Shown here piece after piece: positions 38,177 to 46,835 of a stretch of DNA of 64,000 bases (position 1 is the first letter of the stretch; the number at the start of each line of letters is the position of its first letter). Position numbers and translations under genes: made by a program. Location: contig NZ_JAFLWW010000005.1 of NCBI RefSeq assembly GCF_018555685.1, positions 1 to 64,000 on the forward strand. The letters run 5' to 3'. The notes beneath the pieces were generated by a model, which was not told the DNA's origin, did no database searches, and saw only the letters and a list, made by a program, of their open reading frames with translations. The stretch comes from Aminobacter anthyllidis. GTDB lineage: Bacteria; Pseudomonadota; Alphaproteobacteria; Rhizobiales; Rhizobiaceae.

Positions 38177-39808
38177 TCAGATCGTCTTCGCCTCGCGCCT
38201 GGCGCGGTCGCGAAAGATGCGGCGGATGACCTTGCCGGTGGTAGTCAGCGGCATCGAATCCACGAACTCGACCTCGCGCGGATATTCATGCGCCGACAGC
38301 CGCTCGCGCACCCAGAGTTTTATCTCTTCGGCAAGCGCCGCATCGCCTGCGACACCATCTTTCAGCACGACATAGGCCTTGACGATCTCGGTCCGCAGCG
38401 CATCGGGCTTGCCGACGGCGGCGGCGAGCGCGACAGCGGGATGGCCGGTCAGGCAATCCTCGATCTCGCCGGGACCGATGCGGAAGCCGGCCGAGGTGAT
38501 GACGTCGTCATCGCGGCCGAAGAAGGCGACGTAGCCGTCCTCGTCCTCGATGCCCTGGTCGCCTGTCGTCATCCATTCGCCGATGAACTTCTTCTCGGTC
38601 GCCTCGGGGCTCTGCCAGTATTCGAGAAACATCACCGGGTTCGGCCGGGCGATGGCGATCTGGCCGGGCTCGCCCGCTGGCACCCGGCGGCCGTCGCCGT
38701 CGATGATGGCAACGCGATGGCCGGGCACCGCCTTGCCGATGAAACCGCCACGGCTGATGCCGAGGCCAGCGCAGGAGGCCAGCACCGCGTTGCATTCGGT
38801 CTGGCCGTAGAACTCGTTGACGACGAGCCCGAGTTCGGCGGCGGCCCAATCGTAGGTCTCGCGGCCGAGCGCTTCGCCGGCCGAGCCAACGCTGCGCAGG
38901 TTGAGCCGGAAACGCTTGCCTATGTCGGGCACGACCTTGAGCATGCGCAGCGCCGTCGGCGGAATGAAAGCGTTGCGCACCGCCATCTTTTCCATCAGCA
39001 GCAACGCCGCCTCGGGAGCAAACTTGTCGAAGCGGGCGGCGACCACCGGCAGGCCGAAATAGAGCCCGGGCAGCAACAGATTGAGCAAGCCGCCGGCCCA
39101 GGCCCAGTCAGCCGGCGTCCACATCAGGTCGCCGGGCTGCGGCAGGAACTCCTGCGCCATCTGGATGCCCGGCAGGTGGCCGAGCAGCACGCGATGGCCA
39201 TGCAGCGCACCCTTGGGCGGGCCTGTCGTGCCGGAGGTGAAGATCATCATCGCCGGATCATCCGGGCCGGTGTCCTCGGCGGTAAAGTCAGGCGAATGCG
39301 CGGCGAGCAGGCGATGAAAATCATCGACATCGCCGCCGCCGACAACGATCACGGTTTCCAGCTCGGGCAGCCGGCCACTGACCTGGCTCACCTTGGCGAA
39401 ACCGGCCTCGTTGGTGACGATCGCCCTGACGCCCGCCGTCTGCAGCCGGTATTCGAGCGCCTCGACGCCGAACAGCAATGCCAGTGGCACGGCAATCGCA
39501 CCGAGCTTGTAGATCGCGACATGGGCGATGGCTGTTTCGAAGCCTTGCGGCAGAAGCAGCGCCACCCGATCGCCACGGCGCACGCCCCGGGCCCGCAAGG
39601 CATTGGCGAAAGCGTTGGAGCGGCGCGACAGCTCGCCGAAGGACAGCGTGTTGGCTGCACCATCGACGCGGTAGTCGAGCAGCGCGGTGCGGTCAGGATC
39701 GACTAGCGCCCAGCGATCGGAAACGGCAGTGCCGATGTTGAACCTTTGCGGGATATGCCAGCGGAAATCGCGGTAGAGGGCGTCGTAAGTATCGCGCCGT
39801 TCGAGCAT
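38177..39808 (-). CDS. AMP-dependent acyl-CoA synthetase/ligase
   Basis: A 543-residue adenylate-forming enzyme that activates a carboxylic acid with ATP and loads it onto CoA. The A3 P-loop is MIFTSGTTGPPKGALHGH (about 190-207); the A5 motif EFYGQTECN, the A7 TTGDQGIEDEDGY and the catalytic-lysine region TGKVIRRIFRD near the C-terminus are all present. The layout matches medium-chain or acetyl-CoA-synthetase-like ligases (ACSM type); I cannot fix the substrate. The start MLERRDTYDALYRDFRWHIP is the family N-terminus. It is convergent with the flippase-GNAT pair and divergent from the RgpF-like gene. Confidence 0.88.
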   Translation of the reverse strand: MLERRDTYDALYRDFRWHIPQRFNIGTAVSDRWALVDPDRTALLDYRVDGAANTLSFGELSRRSNAFANALRARGVRRGDRVALLLPQGFETAIAHVAIYKLGAIAVPLALLFGVEALEYRLQTAGVRAIVTNEAGFAKVSQVSGRLPELETVIVVGGGDVDDFHRLLAAHSPDFTAEDTGPDDPAMMIFTSGTTGPPKGALHGHRVLLGHLPGIQMAQEFLPQPGDLMWTPADWAWAGGLLNLLLPGLYFGLPVVAARFDKFAPEAALLLMEKMAVRNAFIPPTALRMLKVVPDIGKRFRLNLRSVGSAGEALGRETYDWAAAELGLVVNEFYGQTECNAVLASCAGLGISRGGFIGKAVPGHRVAIIDGDGRRVPAGEPGQIAIARPNPVMFLEYWQSPEATEKKFIGEWMTTGDQGIEDEDGYVAFFGRDDDVITSAGFRIGPGEIEDCLTGHPAVALAAAVGKPDALRTEIVKAYVVLKDGVAGDAALAEEIKLWVRERLSAHEYPREVEFVDSMPLTTTGKVIRRIFRDRARREAKTI

Positions 39809-40003
39809 GGACGGTCGTCTCCGCTCCTCCGCGAGGGGATTTCCTTGTGGCCGGATCGAAGTTGACCTACCAACCAGCAGCAAGCCTGCCTAATATCGGA
39901 AGCGGCTCACGTCAAGAAACGCTCCAGATCGTCACGTTCCAGCAGCATTCCGTCGTGTCATCTGACCGTCCGGCGGCCAGTGCAGCACCAGACAGGGATC
40001 GAA

Positions 40004-41089
40004 ATGCCGAAACGACACCTGCTGCGATCCCTCAAGAAGCGTGTTGCAAAATTTCGCTACCACGATGTCGAGGTCATCAGGGCCACGCTGAATCGACGCC
40101 TTGGAAAGGAAGAACCATATCAGGTTCATCAGGGCGAGCGGCATCACCTAGGCGGTGTGTACGCCATTTTTCTGATTTGGCAGCCCAAGGAGACACCCTG
40201 GTATGTCGACAACGCGCTCGCATCATTGGACGAAAGCCAGGCCAATGTGATCCTGGTCGTAAATCATGACCTCGATCCGGAGCGGTTGCTCGATCTCAGG
40301 CAACGATGTTCGAAGATCATCATTCGCAACAATTCCGGCTTCGACATTGGCGGATACCGGGACGCAACGCTCTATCTGCTCGAAAATGAGCACCCGGCAC
40401 GCCTCATCTATCTCAACGACAGCGTGTATTTTTTCAAAAAGGGACTGACCGGCCTTTTTCAGGATTTGGCGGGCTCGCAAGCGGACGTAACCGGTTCGTT
40501 CGAAAACTGGCAACATGCCTATCATGTTCAGTCCTTCTGCTTCTCGGTGAGCCAGCGAATCATCAGAAGCTTGGAGTTCTCAAAGTTCTGGACAGATTAC
40601 CTTCCGGTCAACTCGCGCCTGTGGGCGATCCGAAAGGGAGAGATCGGATTCTCTAAAGCGATTCTGCCAATAGCGGAGTCGATCACCTCCATCTACACCA
40701 CCAGCAGGATCGAGCATCGTCTCGCAGAGATCGCCCCCGACAAGATCGAGTCGACGATCACCTATCTCTGCCGGGAGATCAGGCTCCCCTTGTCGCGCTT
40801 CAAGAATGAAAGCCGAGCTGGCATCGCGTCGAAGATTTGCGAGCGTATTGCCACGCGCTCGCAAATCCATACGGCCGGGTTCCTATACAAGAAATACCTC
40901 GAATGCCCGTTGATGAAGCGCGATCTCGTCTATCGCCTGCAATTCGACATCGACGAGATCGAGAAAAATCTCATCGACGTGGGCCATGAGGGACATCTAG
41001 CCGACATTCTTTCCGACATGAAGAGGAAGGGGGTGGGAGACCAGCTACGTTCGACGGAGAGGAGGCTCTTCGACCAAGGCATCATATAG
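40004..41089 (+). CDS. rhamnan-synthesis protein F-like (RgpF) polysaccharide protein
   Basis: A 361-residue protein with the RgpF signature: NSGFDIGGYRDATLYLLE (about 114-131) and ARLIYLNDSVYFF (about 136-148), which match the glycosyltransferase-like core used for rhamnose-rich surface polymers. The N-terminus MPKRHLLRSLKKRVAKFRYH is basic, and the C-terminal third is helical and unassigned. Rough hand counts of three 60-base lines give 50-57% GC, below the 62% I counted in a neighbouring gene, hinting at acquired DNA. The start at 40004 is chosen over an in-frame ATG eight codons earlier. It converges on a second RgpF-like gene. Confidence 0.78.
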   Translation: MPKRHLLRSLKKRVAKFRYHDVEVIRATLNRRLGKEEPYQVHQGERHHLGGVYAIFLIWQPKETPWYVDNALASLDESQANVILVVNHDLDPERLLDLRQRCSKIIIRNNSGFDIGGYRDATLYLLENEHPARLIYLNDSVYFFKKGLTGLFQDLAGSQADVTGSFENWQHAYHVQSFCFSVSQRIIRSLEFSKFWTDYLPVNSRLWAIRKGEIGFSKAILPIAESITSIYTTSRIEHRLAEIAPDKIESTITYLCREIRLPLSRFKNESRAGIASKICERIATRSQIHTAGFLYKKYLECPLMKRDLVYRLQFDIDEIEKNLIDVGHEGHLADILSDMKRKGVGDQLRSTERRLFDQGII

Positions 41090-41110
41090 AGTTGGGCGTC
41101 ACCCGTCCGT

Positions 41111-41971
41111 TCATTCGACCCTGGCCAGCATCCGCCGCAGCGCGTTTCCGATCTTGGCTCGGGCGGCTTTGAAGTTGGATTTCAGGCGCGCGGCGACGGA
41201 CGACCGGCGTGGCCATCTGGCAAAGGCATAGCTGTCGTTGAAGCTGGCATGTCCGAAAGGATCCTCACTCGAGGCGATCCGGCGATTAAGCACAACAGCG
41301 CCGAGGCCAAGGCAGCGTTCGAATGCGTGCGCCATCGTCCCGTCGATCTGGTTGGCTTCCGCCTCGAAGTCCCTGGCTGAAAAACCGAGATCAACGAGCG
41401 GCGCGATGACGTCGCTGCGTGCCATGAACATGGTTCCGGCACAGTAGCCGGCGTTGAGCACCTGCGGCCGACCTAGACCAAGTCGCTGAGCGATGGCGAG
41501 GACACGCGCTTCATTTCCACCCATGTAGCGGGTGAGCGAGAGGAAATGCCCGTCAGGACCAACAATGCCCAGCGACGGATCCGCAGCAAACGCCGCAGTC
41601 AGGCGCTGCAGCGCCGCAGGCTCCAGCAATGCGGAGACCAGCACGCGGCGCCAGCTGTCCCCGTCCCTCAGATGCGGCGACTTCTTGGCATGTACCTTGA
41701 CGATGAGATCGAAACCCTCGGCGCGAACTTCCGGGAACATCAGCAGCAATGGCAAGACATCGCGGCCTCGGTTTTCGAACACGCCAAGGTTAAAGTCTCG
41801 CCCGGTAGCATCGAGCCGCATGCGGACCGCGGCCTCATGAACCGGCACTGTCGTTACAAAAAGCTTGTATTGCCGGGGTAGAGTTCGGGCGAGGTCGAGG
41901 ATTTCATCGAAAGCATCCATGTAGAACGCATGGATGACGATCGCTACTCTAAGCTCCCCATGCATATGCAA
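41111..41971 (-). CDS. second RgpF-like polysaccharide protein
   Basis: A 286-residue protein with RgpF-type hallmarks: LRVAIVIHAFYMDAFDEILD at the start, FENRGRDVLPLLLMFPEV (about 64-81) and LIVKVHAKKSPHLRDGDSWR (about 88-107), then GIVGPDGHFLSL and AGTMFMARSDVIAPL. It is shorter than the neighbour at 40004 and only distantly like it. Relatives occur as glycosyltransferase-like domains in O-antigen and capsule loci. The two genes end 21 bases apart, converging. No sugar-nucleotide synthesis genes are nearby, so precursors must come from elsewhere. Confidence 0.75.
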   Translation of the reverse strand: MHMHGELRVAIVIHAFYMDAFDEILDLARTLPRQYKLFVTTVPVHEAAVRMRLDATGRDFNLGVFENRGRDVLPLLLMFPEVRAEGFDLIVKVHAKKSPHLRDGDSWRRVLVSALLEPAALQRLTAAFAADPSLGIVGPDGHFLSLTRYMGGNEARVLAIAQRLGLGRPQVLNAGYCAGTMFMARSDVIAPLVDLGFSARDFEAEANQIDGTMAHAFERCLGLGAVVLNRRIASSEDPFGHASFNDSYAFARWPRRSSVAARLKSNFKAARAKIGNALRRMLARVE

Positions 41972-42179
41972 TGCCTGTTCATGGACGAAGGGTGTTTACG
42001 CGATAGGCTGATACACCAGTTCCTAAAATTCTGACAAACGCAGCGGTGGGTCATTTTTGGTAGTATTTCAGAAAGCGGTTCTGCCTCAACTGCTCGTGGC
42101 CGGAATGACTCCCCCGACGACGTGCAAACGGCGGCACCGCTGACCATTGAGCCGTTCCACGCTTCCGCATGAAGGCGAA

Positions 42180-42264
42180 TGGTGCCCCTAGCCGGGATCG
42201 AACCAGCACTCCTTGCGGAACTCGATTTTGAGTCGAGCGCGTCTACCAATTCCGCCATAGGGGC
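42180..42264 (-). tRNA. tRNA-Leu (anticodon CAA)
   Basis: Read on the minus strand the 85-base sequence starts GCCCCTATGGCGGAATTGG, has the anticodon stem CTCGA/TCGAG around loop CTCAAAA (anticodon CAA), a variable arm typical of class-II tRNA-Leu, the T-loop GGTTCGATCC, and ends with an encoded CCA. The 7-base acceptor stem pairs fully. A near-consensus promoter lies 29 bases upstream. Confidence 0.97.
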
Positions 42265-42292
42265 CTGCCCTAAACGGACAGAATGGTCGCGG

Positions 42293-42320
42293 ACTATACG
42301 GTCGGGCTACCCGCCGTCAA
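42293..42320 (-). promoter_or_regulatory. promoter of the tRNA-Leu gene
   Basis: On the minus strand TTGACG (42315-42320) is followed after 16 bases by TATAGT (42293-42298), about 29 bases before the mature tRNA 5' end. Both boxes are close to the sigma70 consensus. Confidence 0.6.
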
Positions 42321-42421
42321 CAGGGCAGTCACGTCTTTGCGCAACTTCACACGACATAACAGTTTGTTTGCCACAGCCAAGCAACAGGGATCGGGCTTGC
42401 CGCCGCGACCCGGCAGCGCGG

Positions 42422-43333
42422 CTATACGCCCTGGCCGAAACGCACCACAAGCCGTTCACGAAGATGAAGTGCGGCGGGGCCGAGCGGCTGGTCGATGCGC
42501 CAGAGCAGGTAGGCGGTCAGTGCCGTCTCCGCCTGCGCGCCAATGGCGGTTGCCGTGACGCGGACGAGCACGCCGCGGGCGAGATCGGCATCGACCATCC
42601 ACAGCGGCAGGTTACCCCAGCCCACGCCGGCCTGGATCAGTGCCAGCTTGGTGGCGAGATCGCTGACGCGCCAGGTGCCAGGTGACAACACACCGAAATC
42701 CAGCCCTTCGGTCATCGGCGAGGGATCGCTGACGACGATCTGCAAATGGTCGGACAATTCGACAGCCGACCAGCCGGCGGCGGGAGCCGTCGCCAGCGGA
42801 TGGTGGGCCGCGCATATGGCGACGAAGGGCTGCGCCGGGCCGAGGCACTCGGCCTCGACGAGGCTGTCACGTTGCGTGTCGGTGGTGATGGCGAGCGTGC
42901 AGTGCCGGTTGATCAGCGCATGCAGTGCCGCGCGCATCGGCAGGGTCTTCAGCGCGACCCCGACCGAGGGGTGTTCGGCCCTGAGGTCGAAAAGCGCGCC
43001 GGCCAATATGCCTGGTGGAATGACCGGATCGACCGCCACCGCAAGCGAAAGCTCAAGTCCCTGCCCCAGCCCGCGCGCCCGGGCGCGCATGGCGTCGACC
43101 TTGATCAGGATCGCCCTGGCGTCCGCAAGCAGTGCCTGCCCCTCGGCGGTCAGCTCGGGCTTGCGGCCGGTGCGGGTAAACAGCGGCACCTTGAGTTCGG
43201 CTTCGAGGTTGCCGATGGCATGGCTGATCGCCGATTGCACCCGCGACAGCCGCGCGGCCCCGGCGCGAAAGCTGCCGCCCTCGACGACGGCGACAAAGGT
43301 CCGCATTTGGTCCAGCGTCAGATTATCAAGCAC
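42422..43333 (-). CDS. LysR family transcriptional regulator
   Basis: A 303-residue LysR-type regulator. The winged-helix starts at LTLDQMRTFVAVVEGGSFRA, with RVQSAISHAIGNLEAELKVP as turn and recognition helix. The periplasmic-binding-like effector domain follows from about residue 90 (LSLAVAVDPVIPPGILAG). The ORF extends upstream without a good start, and the GTG at 43333 gives the usual N-terminus, so I use it. It is divergent from the DUF6506-like gene at 43434. The 100-base gap between them is the likely operator, as in classical LysR arrangements. Effector unknown. Confidence 0.88.
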   Translation of the reverse strand: MLDNLTLDQMRTFVAVVEGGSFRAGAARLSRVQSAISHAIGNLEAELKVPLFTRTGRKPELTAEGQALLADARAILIKVDAMRARARGLGQGLELSLAVAVDPVIPPGILAGALFDLRAEHPSVGVALKTLPMRAALHALINRHCTLAITTDTQRDSLVEAECLGPAQPFVAICAAHHPLATAPAAGWSAVELSDHLQIVVSDPSPMTEGLDFGVLSPGTWRVSDLATKLALIQAGVGWGNLPLWMVDADLARGVLVRVTATAIGAQAETALTAYLLWRIDQPLGPAALHLRERLVVRFGQGV

Positions 43334-43433
43334 AGTTCGATTTCTTCGATCAGTGAGTGCGGAATAATAGCAATTACCAAGATCAGAGTTGTGTCGCAAC
43401 TTGATGTCATCGAAGACATGCAAGGACGTAATC

Positions 43434-44051
43434 ATGCGTATCGACAAGGCCCTCATCTACGAAGCTCCGGGCGCCGACCCGACCATTGACCGAAGCGTGC
43501 TGGACACGCCGGACGGCAAGATCACCATCGTTGCTGTCGGCGACCCGATACAGGCGCCCGCCGTGGCGCATGAACTTGCCGCGCACGGAGCCAAGCTGAT
43601 CGAACTGTGCGGCGGGATTTCACCTGCATGGCGGCCCAAGGTCTCGGCTGTCGTCGGCCCGGACGTGCAGGTCAGCTCGGTGACCTTCGGCATCGAATCG
43701 CTGCAGCCGGCAGCCGCCTACAACCAGGCCTTCATCGACGGCAAGCCGCCGTTGGCGGCATTCATCATCCTGAAGACCGACGCCGAACCAGACCAGGACC
43801 GTTTGGTGACGGTGTTTCCGCCACTGGAAACGCATTTCGTCCGCGTCCCCGACGGAGCAAGCGCCGCGAAAGTCGCAGCGGACCTGGCGCAGGCCGGCTT
43901 TGGCCTGATCGAACTCTATGGCGGGTTCTCGACCGAGGACGCGACTGCCGTCATCGAGGCTGTCGACGGGCTGGCGCCGGTGGGCGTGGGCAGCTTCGCA
44001 CTCGATGCGTTGCAGCCCGTGTATCGCGCCGCGACAGGCCGCGCGGCATAG
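43434..44051 (+). CDS. DUF6506-like protein with internal duplication
   Basis: A 205-residue cytosolic protein. Residues 36-96 (AVAHELAAHGAKLIELCGGIS ending near GIESLQPAAAY) and 140-197 (AADLAQAGFGLIELYGGFST ending near ALDALQPVYRA) align by eye as two copies of one unit sharing LIEL-x-GG-x-S and a final LQP. The family (DUF6506) is normally one such unit of about 100 residues, so this looks like a fused tandem. Function unknown. It starts 100 bases from the divergent LysR gene, which is therefore its probable regulator. AAGGACG precedes the ATG. Confidence 0.68.
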   Translation: MRIDKALIYEAPGADPTIDRSVLDTPDGKITIVAVGDPIQAPAVAHELAAHGAKLIELCGGISPAWRPKVSAVVGPDVQVSSVTFGIESLQPAAAYNQAFIDGKPPLAAFIILKTDAEPDQDRLVTVFPPLETHFVRVPDGASAAKVAADLAQAGFGLIELYGGFSTEDATAVIEAVDGLAPVGVGSFALDALQPVYRAATGRAA

Positions 44052-44214
44052 CTCGCGCCGAAATGACCGGCGGCCGCAAACGGTCGCCGGCCTGTCGTTC
44101 CCGGCTGCGACAGAATGTGTTTGATACTCCGGCTTTCGCATTCGTGAACCGCCCGAGCATTGTGCGCCACAGCAATTCTTCCTAAACAGGCAGCGCACAT
44201 CTCAAGGGGGCCAG

Positions 44215-44802
44215 ATGCTTCGCCGACTCTACGACTGGACCTTGTCGCTCGCGGCAAGGAAATCCGCCGAATGGTGGCTGGCCTTCATCGCCTTCGTCGA
44301 AAGCTCTATCTTCCTCGTGCCGGCAGACGTGCTCTATCTGCCGATGGCGCTGTCGCGGCCCGACAAGGCCTACCGCTATGCGATCATCGCCACCGTGGCC
44401 TCGGTGCTCGGCGGCATCGCCGGCTGGTACATCGGCCACTACGCCTTCGAGGCGGTGGCAAAGCCGGTGCTCGAATTCTACGGCAAGTATGACGAGTTCG
44501 AGGCCCTCAAGGTCTCCTCCGGCGCCGGCATCATCCTCTTGATGCTGGTCACGTCAGGCCTCTCCCACCTGCCGCCGATCAAGGTGGTGACCATTCTCGC
44601 CGGCGTGGTCAGCTTCCCGCTCGGCTGGTTCATCGTCTCGGCCATCGTCGCCCGCGGCGCGCGGTTCCTTTTCCTGGCCTGGCTGCTGCGCACCTATGGC
44701 GAGCCGATTCGTGAATTCATCGAGAAGCGGCTCGGCCTGCTGGCCGGCCTCGGCGCCGCCGCCCTCATTTTGCTCTATCTTCTCGTCAAATACCTCCACT
44801 GA
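44215..44802 (+). CDS. YqaA/DedA-like (VTT domain) membrane protein
   Basis: A 195-residue integral membrane protein with about five helices. WWLAFIAFVESSIFLVPADV is the family's opening helix, and VASVLGGIAGWYIGHYAFEA contains the G-x3-G-x-x-x-G-Y pattern of DedA/VTT proteins. TSGLSHLPPIKVVTILAGVV is the second re-entrant region. DedA relatives support membrane lipid recycling and envelope homeostasis. An AAGGGGG ribosome site precedes the ATG. The dsbB-like gene follows eight or 37 bases later depending on its start, so the two probably form an operon. Confidence 0.85.
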   Translation: MLRRLYDWTLSLAARKSAEWWLAFIAFVESSIFLVPADVLYLPMALSRPDKAYRYAIIATVASVLGGIAGWYIGHYAFEAVAKPVLEFYGKYDEFEALKVSSGAGIILLMLVTSGLSHLPPIKVVTILAGVVSFPLGWFIVSAIVARGARFLFLAWLLRTYGEPIREFIEKRLGLLAGLGAAALILLYLLVKYLH

Positions 44803-44839
44803 ACGGCACATGCCGGTAACGACAGCTGGGCACCCAAGA

Positions 44840-45352
44840 ATGACCTCCCTCGCCTCCCCGACCGGCCGCAGCCAGACGCTGACCGCAATCTTCCTCACCA
44901 TTGCCATGGCCGTCGTCGTCGGCGCGGCACTCGGCTTCCAGCACATCGGCGGCTACCTGCCCTGCAAGCTCTGCCTCGAGCAGCGCACGCCCTATTATGT
45001 CGGCGTGCCGCTGATGGCGCTGTCAGCACTGTCGTCGGCGCTGCACTGGCCGGCCTGGCTGACCCGCGCGCTTCTGGCCGTCGGCGGGCTGCTGATGCTC
45101 TACGGGCTTTATCTCGGCGCCTACCATGCCGGCGTCGAATGGCGCTGGTGGGCCGGCCCGACCGACTGCGCGGCGGTCAGCGGCACCATCGACACCGGCG
45201 GCAAGGGCCTGCTCGACGTGCTCAACAATGTCGTGCCGCCACGCTGCGAGGACGCGGCACTGCGCGTGCTCGGCCTGTCCTTCGCCGGCTGGAACGTACT
45301 CGCCAGCGCGTTTTTGGCGGTAGTGGCGTTGCGCGGGGCTTTCAGGAAGTAA
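44840..45352 (+). CDS. disulfide bond formation protein DsbB family
   Basis: A 170-residue four-helix membrane protein that reoxidises periplasmic thiol oxidases with quinone. The first periplasmic redox pair is C-x-x-C in GYLPCKLCLEQRTPYY, and a second pair is provided by C in GPTDCAAV and C in PPRCEDAA, as in DsbB. The helices are clear. The start is ambiguous: 44840 (MTSLASPTGRS) is used, but the in-frame ATG at 44810 would add ten residues. It follows a VTT-domain protein in the same direction and is followed by a dispersed repeat. Confidence 0.85.
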   Translation: MTSLASPTGRSQTLTAIFLTIAMAVVVGAALGFQHIGGYLPCKLCLEQRTPYYVGVPLMALSALSSALHWPAWLTRALLAVGGLLMLYGLYLGAYHAGVEWRWWAGPTDCAAVSGTIDTGGKGLLDVLNNVVPPRCEDAALRVLGLSFAGWNVLASAFLAVVALRGAFRK

Positions 45353-45364
45353 CGCCGTGGGGTC

Positions 45365-45423
45365 GCGATCCTTCGCACCCCCCTCTGTCCTGCCGGACAT
45401 CTCCCCCACAAGGGGGGAGATCA
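45365..45423. repeat. RIME-like intergenic repeat, third copy
   Basis: GGTCGCGATCCTTCGCACCC through the ATCTCCCCCACAAGG box repeats, with few changes, the two copies at 4889-4940 and (inverted) 5031-5081. It separates the dsbB-like gene from the convergent HNH gene and may act as their shared transcription end. Confidence 0.7.
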
Positions 45424-45430
45424 GCCTGCA

Positions 45431-45988
45431 TCACGGCTCGAGCTCGACATCCCAGTAGAGATAATCCATCCAGCTTTCGTGCAGATGGTTGGGCGGAAAC
45501 AGCCGGCCGTTGTTGTGCAAATCGTGCACGGTCGGCTGGAACGGCTTCTGCAACGGCCACATCCTGGCCTGCGCCGGCATCATGCCGCCCTTCCTGAGAT
45601 TGCAGGGCGAGCAGGCGGCGACGACGTTTTCCCATGTCGTCGCCCCGCCGCTATGGCGCGGGATGACGTGATCGAAGGTCAGATCCTCCGGCGTGCCGCA
45701 ATACTGGCACTGGAAGCGGTCGCGCAGGAACACGTTGAAACGGGTGAAGGCCGGATAGCGCGACGGCTTCACATAGTGCTTCAGGCTGACGACACTGGGC
45801 AGCTTCATCGAGAAGGTCGGCGAAGAGACAGCGTGGTCGTATTCGGCGACGATGTTGACGCGGTCGAGGAACACCGCCTTGATCGCGTCCTGCCAGGACC
45901 AGAGCGACAACGGGTAGTAGCTGAGCGGACGATAGTCCGCATTCAGCACTAGTGCTGGGAGCCCATCCGGAGACACGGCAACCGTCAC
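45431..45988 (-). CDS. HNH endonuclease
   Basis: A 185-residue protein with a C-terminal HNH nuclease. The core is FQCQYCGTPEDLTFDHVIPR (about 98-117), with the ACSPCNLRKGG segment supplying the second zinc pair. The N-terminal ADYRPLSYYPLSLWSWQDAI is a stable partner region found throughout Rhizobiales, where the gene is chromosomal and not tied to phage or introns. The start is the GTG at 45988: an AAGGAGG eight bases upstream fits it, whereas the longer open frame has no start signal. DNA repair or unknown; the target is not defined. Confidence 0.88.
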   Translation of the reverse strand: MTVAVSPDGLPALVLNADYRPLSYYPLSLWSWQDAIKAVFLDRVNIVAEYDHAVSSPTFSMKLPSVVSLKHYVKPSRYPAFTRFNVFLRDRFQCQYCGTPEDLTFDHVIPRHSGGATTWENVVAACSPCNLRKGGMMPAQARMWPLQKPFQPTVHDLHNNGRLFPPNHLHESWMDYLYWDVELEP

Positions 45989-46106
45989 TTCCACTACCTC
46001 CTTGGTCCTCGAACCTAACGGCGCGAATACTGTAAGCCCGAGGTGACAGGAATGTGAAGCGTCTGGTCGGTCATATATCCAGTCAAAAATCCGCGAATTT
46101 GCGGAT

Positions 46107-46760
46107 TTAAGCAGGATTTCCGGCCGGCGGCGCGCCATCGCGACCACGGGTCTCGCGATAATACGCCCAGAACAGCCGCGATGCGACCCCTCGCCACGGT
46201 GCCCATGATTCGGCAAGCCGAATCAGTGCCTTTTCGCCAGGGCGAGGATCGATGCCGAGCGCATGGCCGACTGCCGATTGAAGCGCGACATCGCGGGCCG
46301 GGAAAATGTCGGGGTGACCGGCGGCGAAAAGCAGATAGACCTCCGCCGTCCACGGACCGATGCCTGATATGGCGACCAGCGACGCCATCGCCTCCTGCGC
46401 GTCGAGGCGGCAGAGCCCGTCGAGGTCGAGGCCCTCGGCGGCGGCCCGCGCCACCGCCAGCAGCGTTCGTTGCTTTGGCCGGGACAGGCCCGCCTCGCGG
46501 AACATATCCTCGCCGGCTGCAAGTAGTCCTTCTGGCGTCAGCGGATCGACAAGAGCCGTCAGGCGACCGAAGATCGCCCGGGCGCTCGCCGTCGACACCT
46601 GCTGCGAAACGATGATCGATGCGAGGCTGGCAAAGCCCGGTTCGGTCAACCTGAGCGGCACCTCCCCTGCCATGCCGCGCACGGCCTCCAGCCGCGGGTC
46701 GAGCGCGCAAAGCGCGTCGAGGCCGAAATTGACGTCGTCGAGATTGGAGATCCGGCGCAT
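46107..46760 (-). CDS. DNA-3-methyladenine glycosylase II-like (HhH-GPD)
   Basis: A 217-residue base-excision repair glycosylase that removes alkylated purines. The helix-hairpin-helix is SGIGPWTAEVYLLF (about 137-150), followed by GHPDIFPARD with the catalytic D157. The upstream IIVSQQVSTASARAIFGRL is the AlkA-type DNA-contact helix. It lacks the extra N-terminal domain of E. coli AlkA and so resembles the short AlkA/Mag1 form. The ATG at 46760 fits; longer frames have no support. It is divergent from gluQ and in the same direction as the HNH gene, 118 bases apart. Confidence 0.9.
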   Translation of the reverse strand: MRRISNLDDVNFGLDALCALDPRLEAVRGMAGEVPLRLTEPGFASLASIIVSQQVSTASARAIFGRLTALVDPLTPEGLLAAGEDMFREAGLSRPKQRTLLAVARAAAEGLDLDGLCRLDAQEAMASLVAISGIGPWTAEVYLLFAAGHPDIFPARDVALQSAVGHALGIDPRPGEKALIRLAESWAPWRGVASRLFWAYYRETRGRDGAPPAGNPA

Positions 46761-46835
46761 GGCGTCACTTGTTAGGTTGCGGCGGGCAACGTAGCAATCG
46801 GCAAGGCAAACCTTCAATCCGAAACCGCAACGCTC

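Noticed and set aside
42180-42264. tRNA-Leu as the attachment site of an integrated island
   Set aside because: No integrase gene and no repeated tRNA 3' end were found on either side in this window.
43334-43433. specific LysR box (T-N11-A) in the divergent gap
   Set aside because: Several weak matches exist, none with convincing symmetry, so no site is reported.
45431-45988. HNH protein as a homing endonuclease or phage gene
   Set aside because: The N-terminal partner region and the chromosomal housekeeping context match a widely conserved rhizobial protein; no intron, phage or insertion marks were seen.
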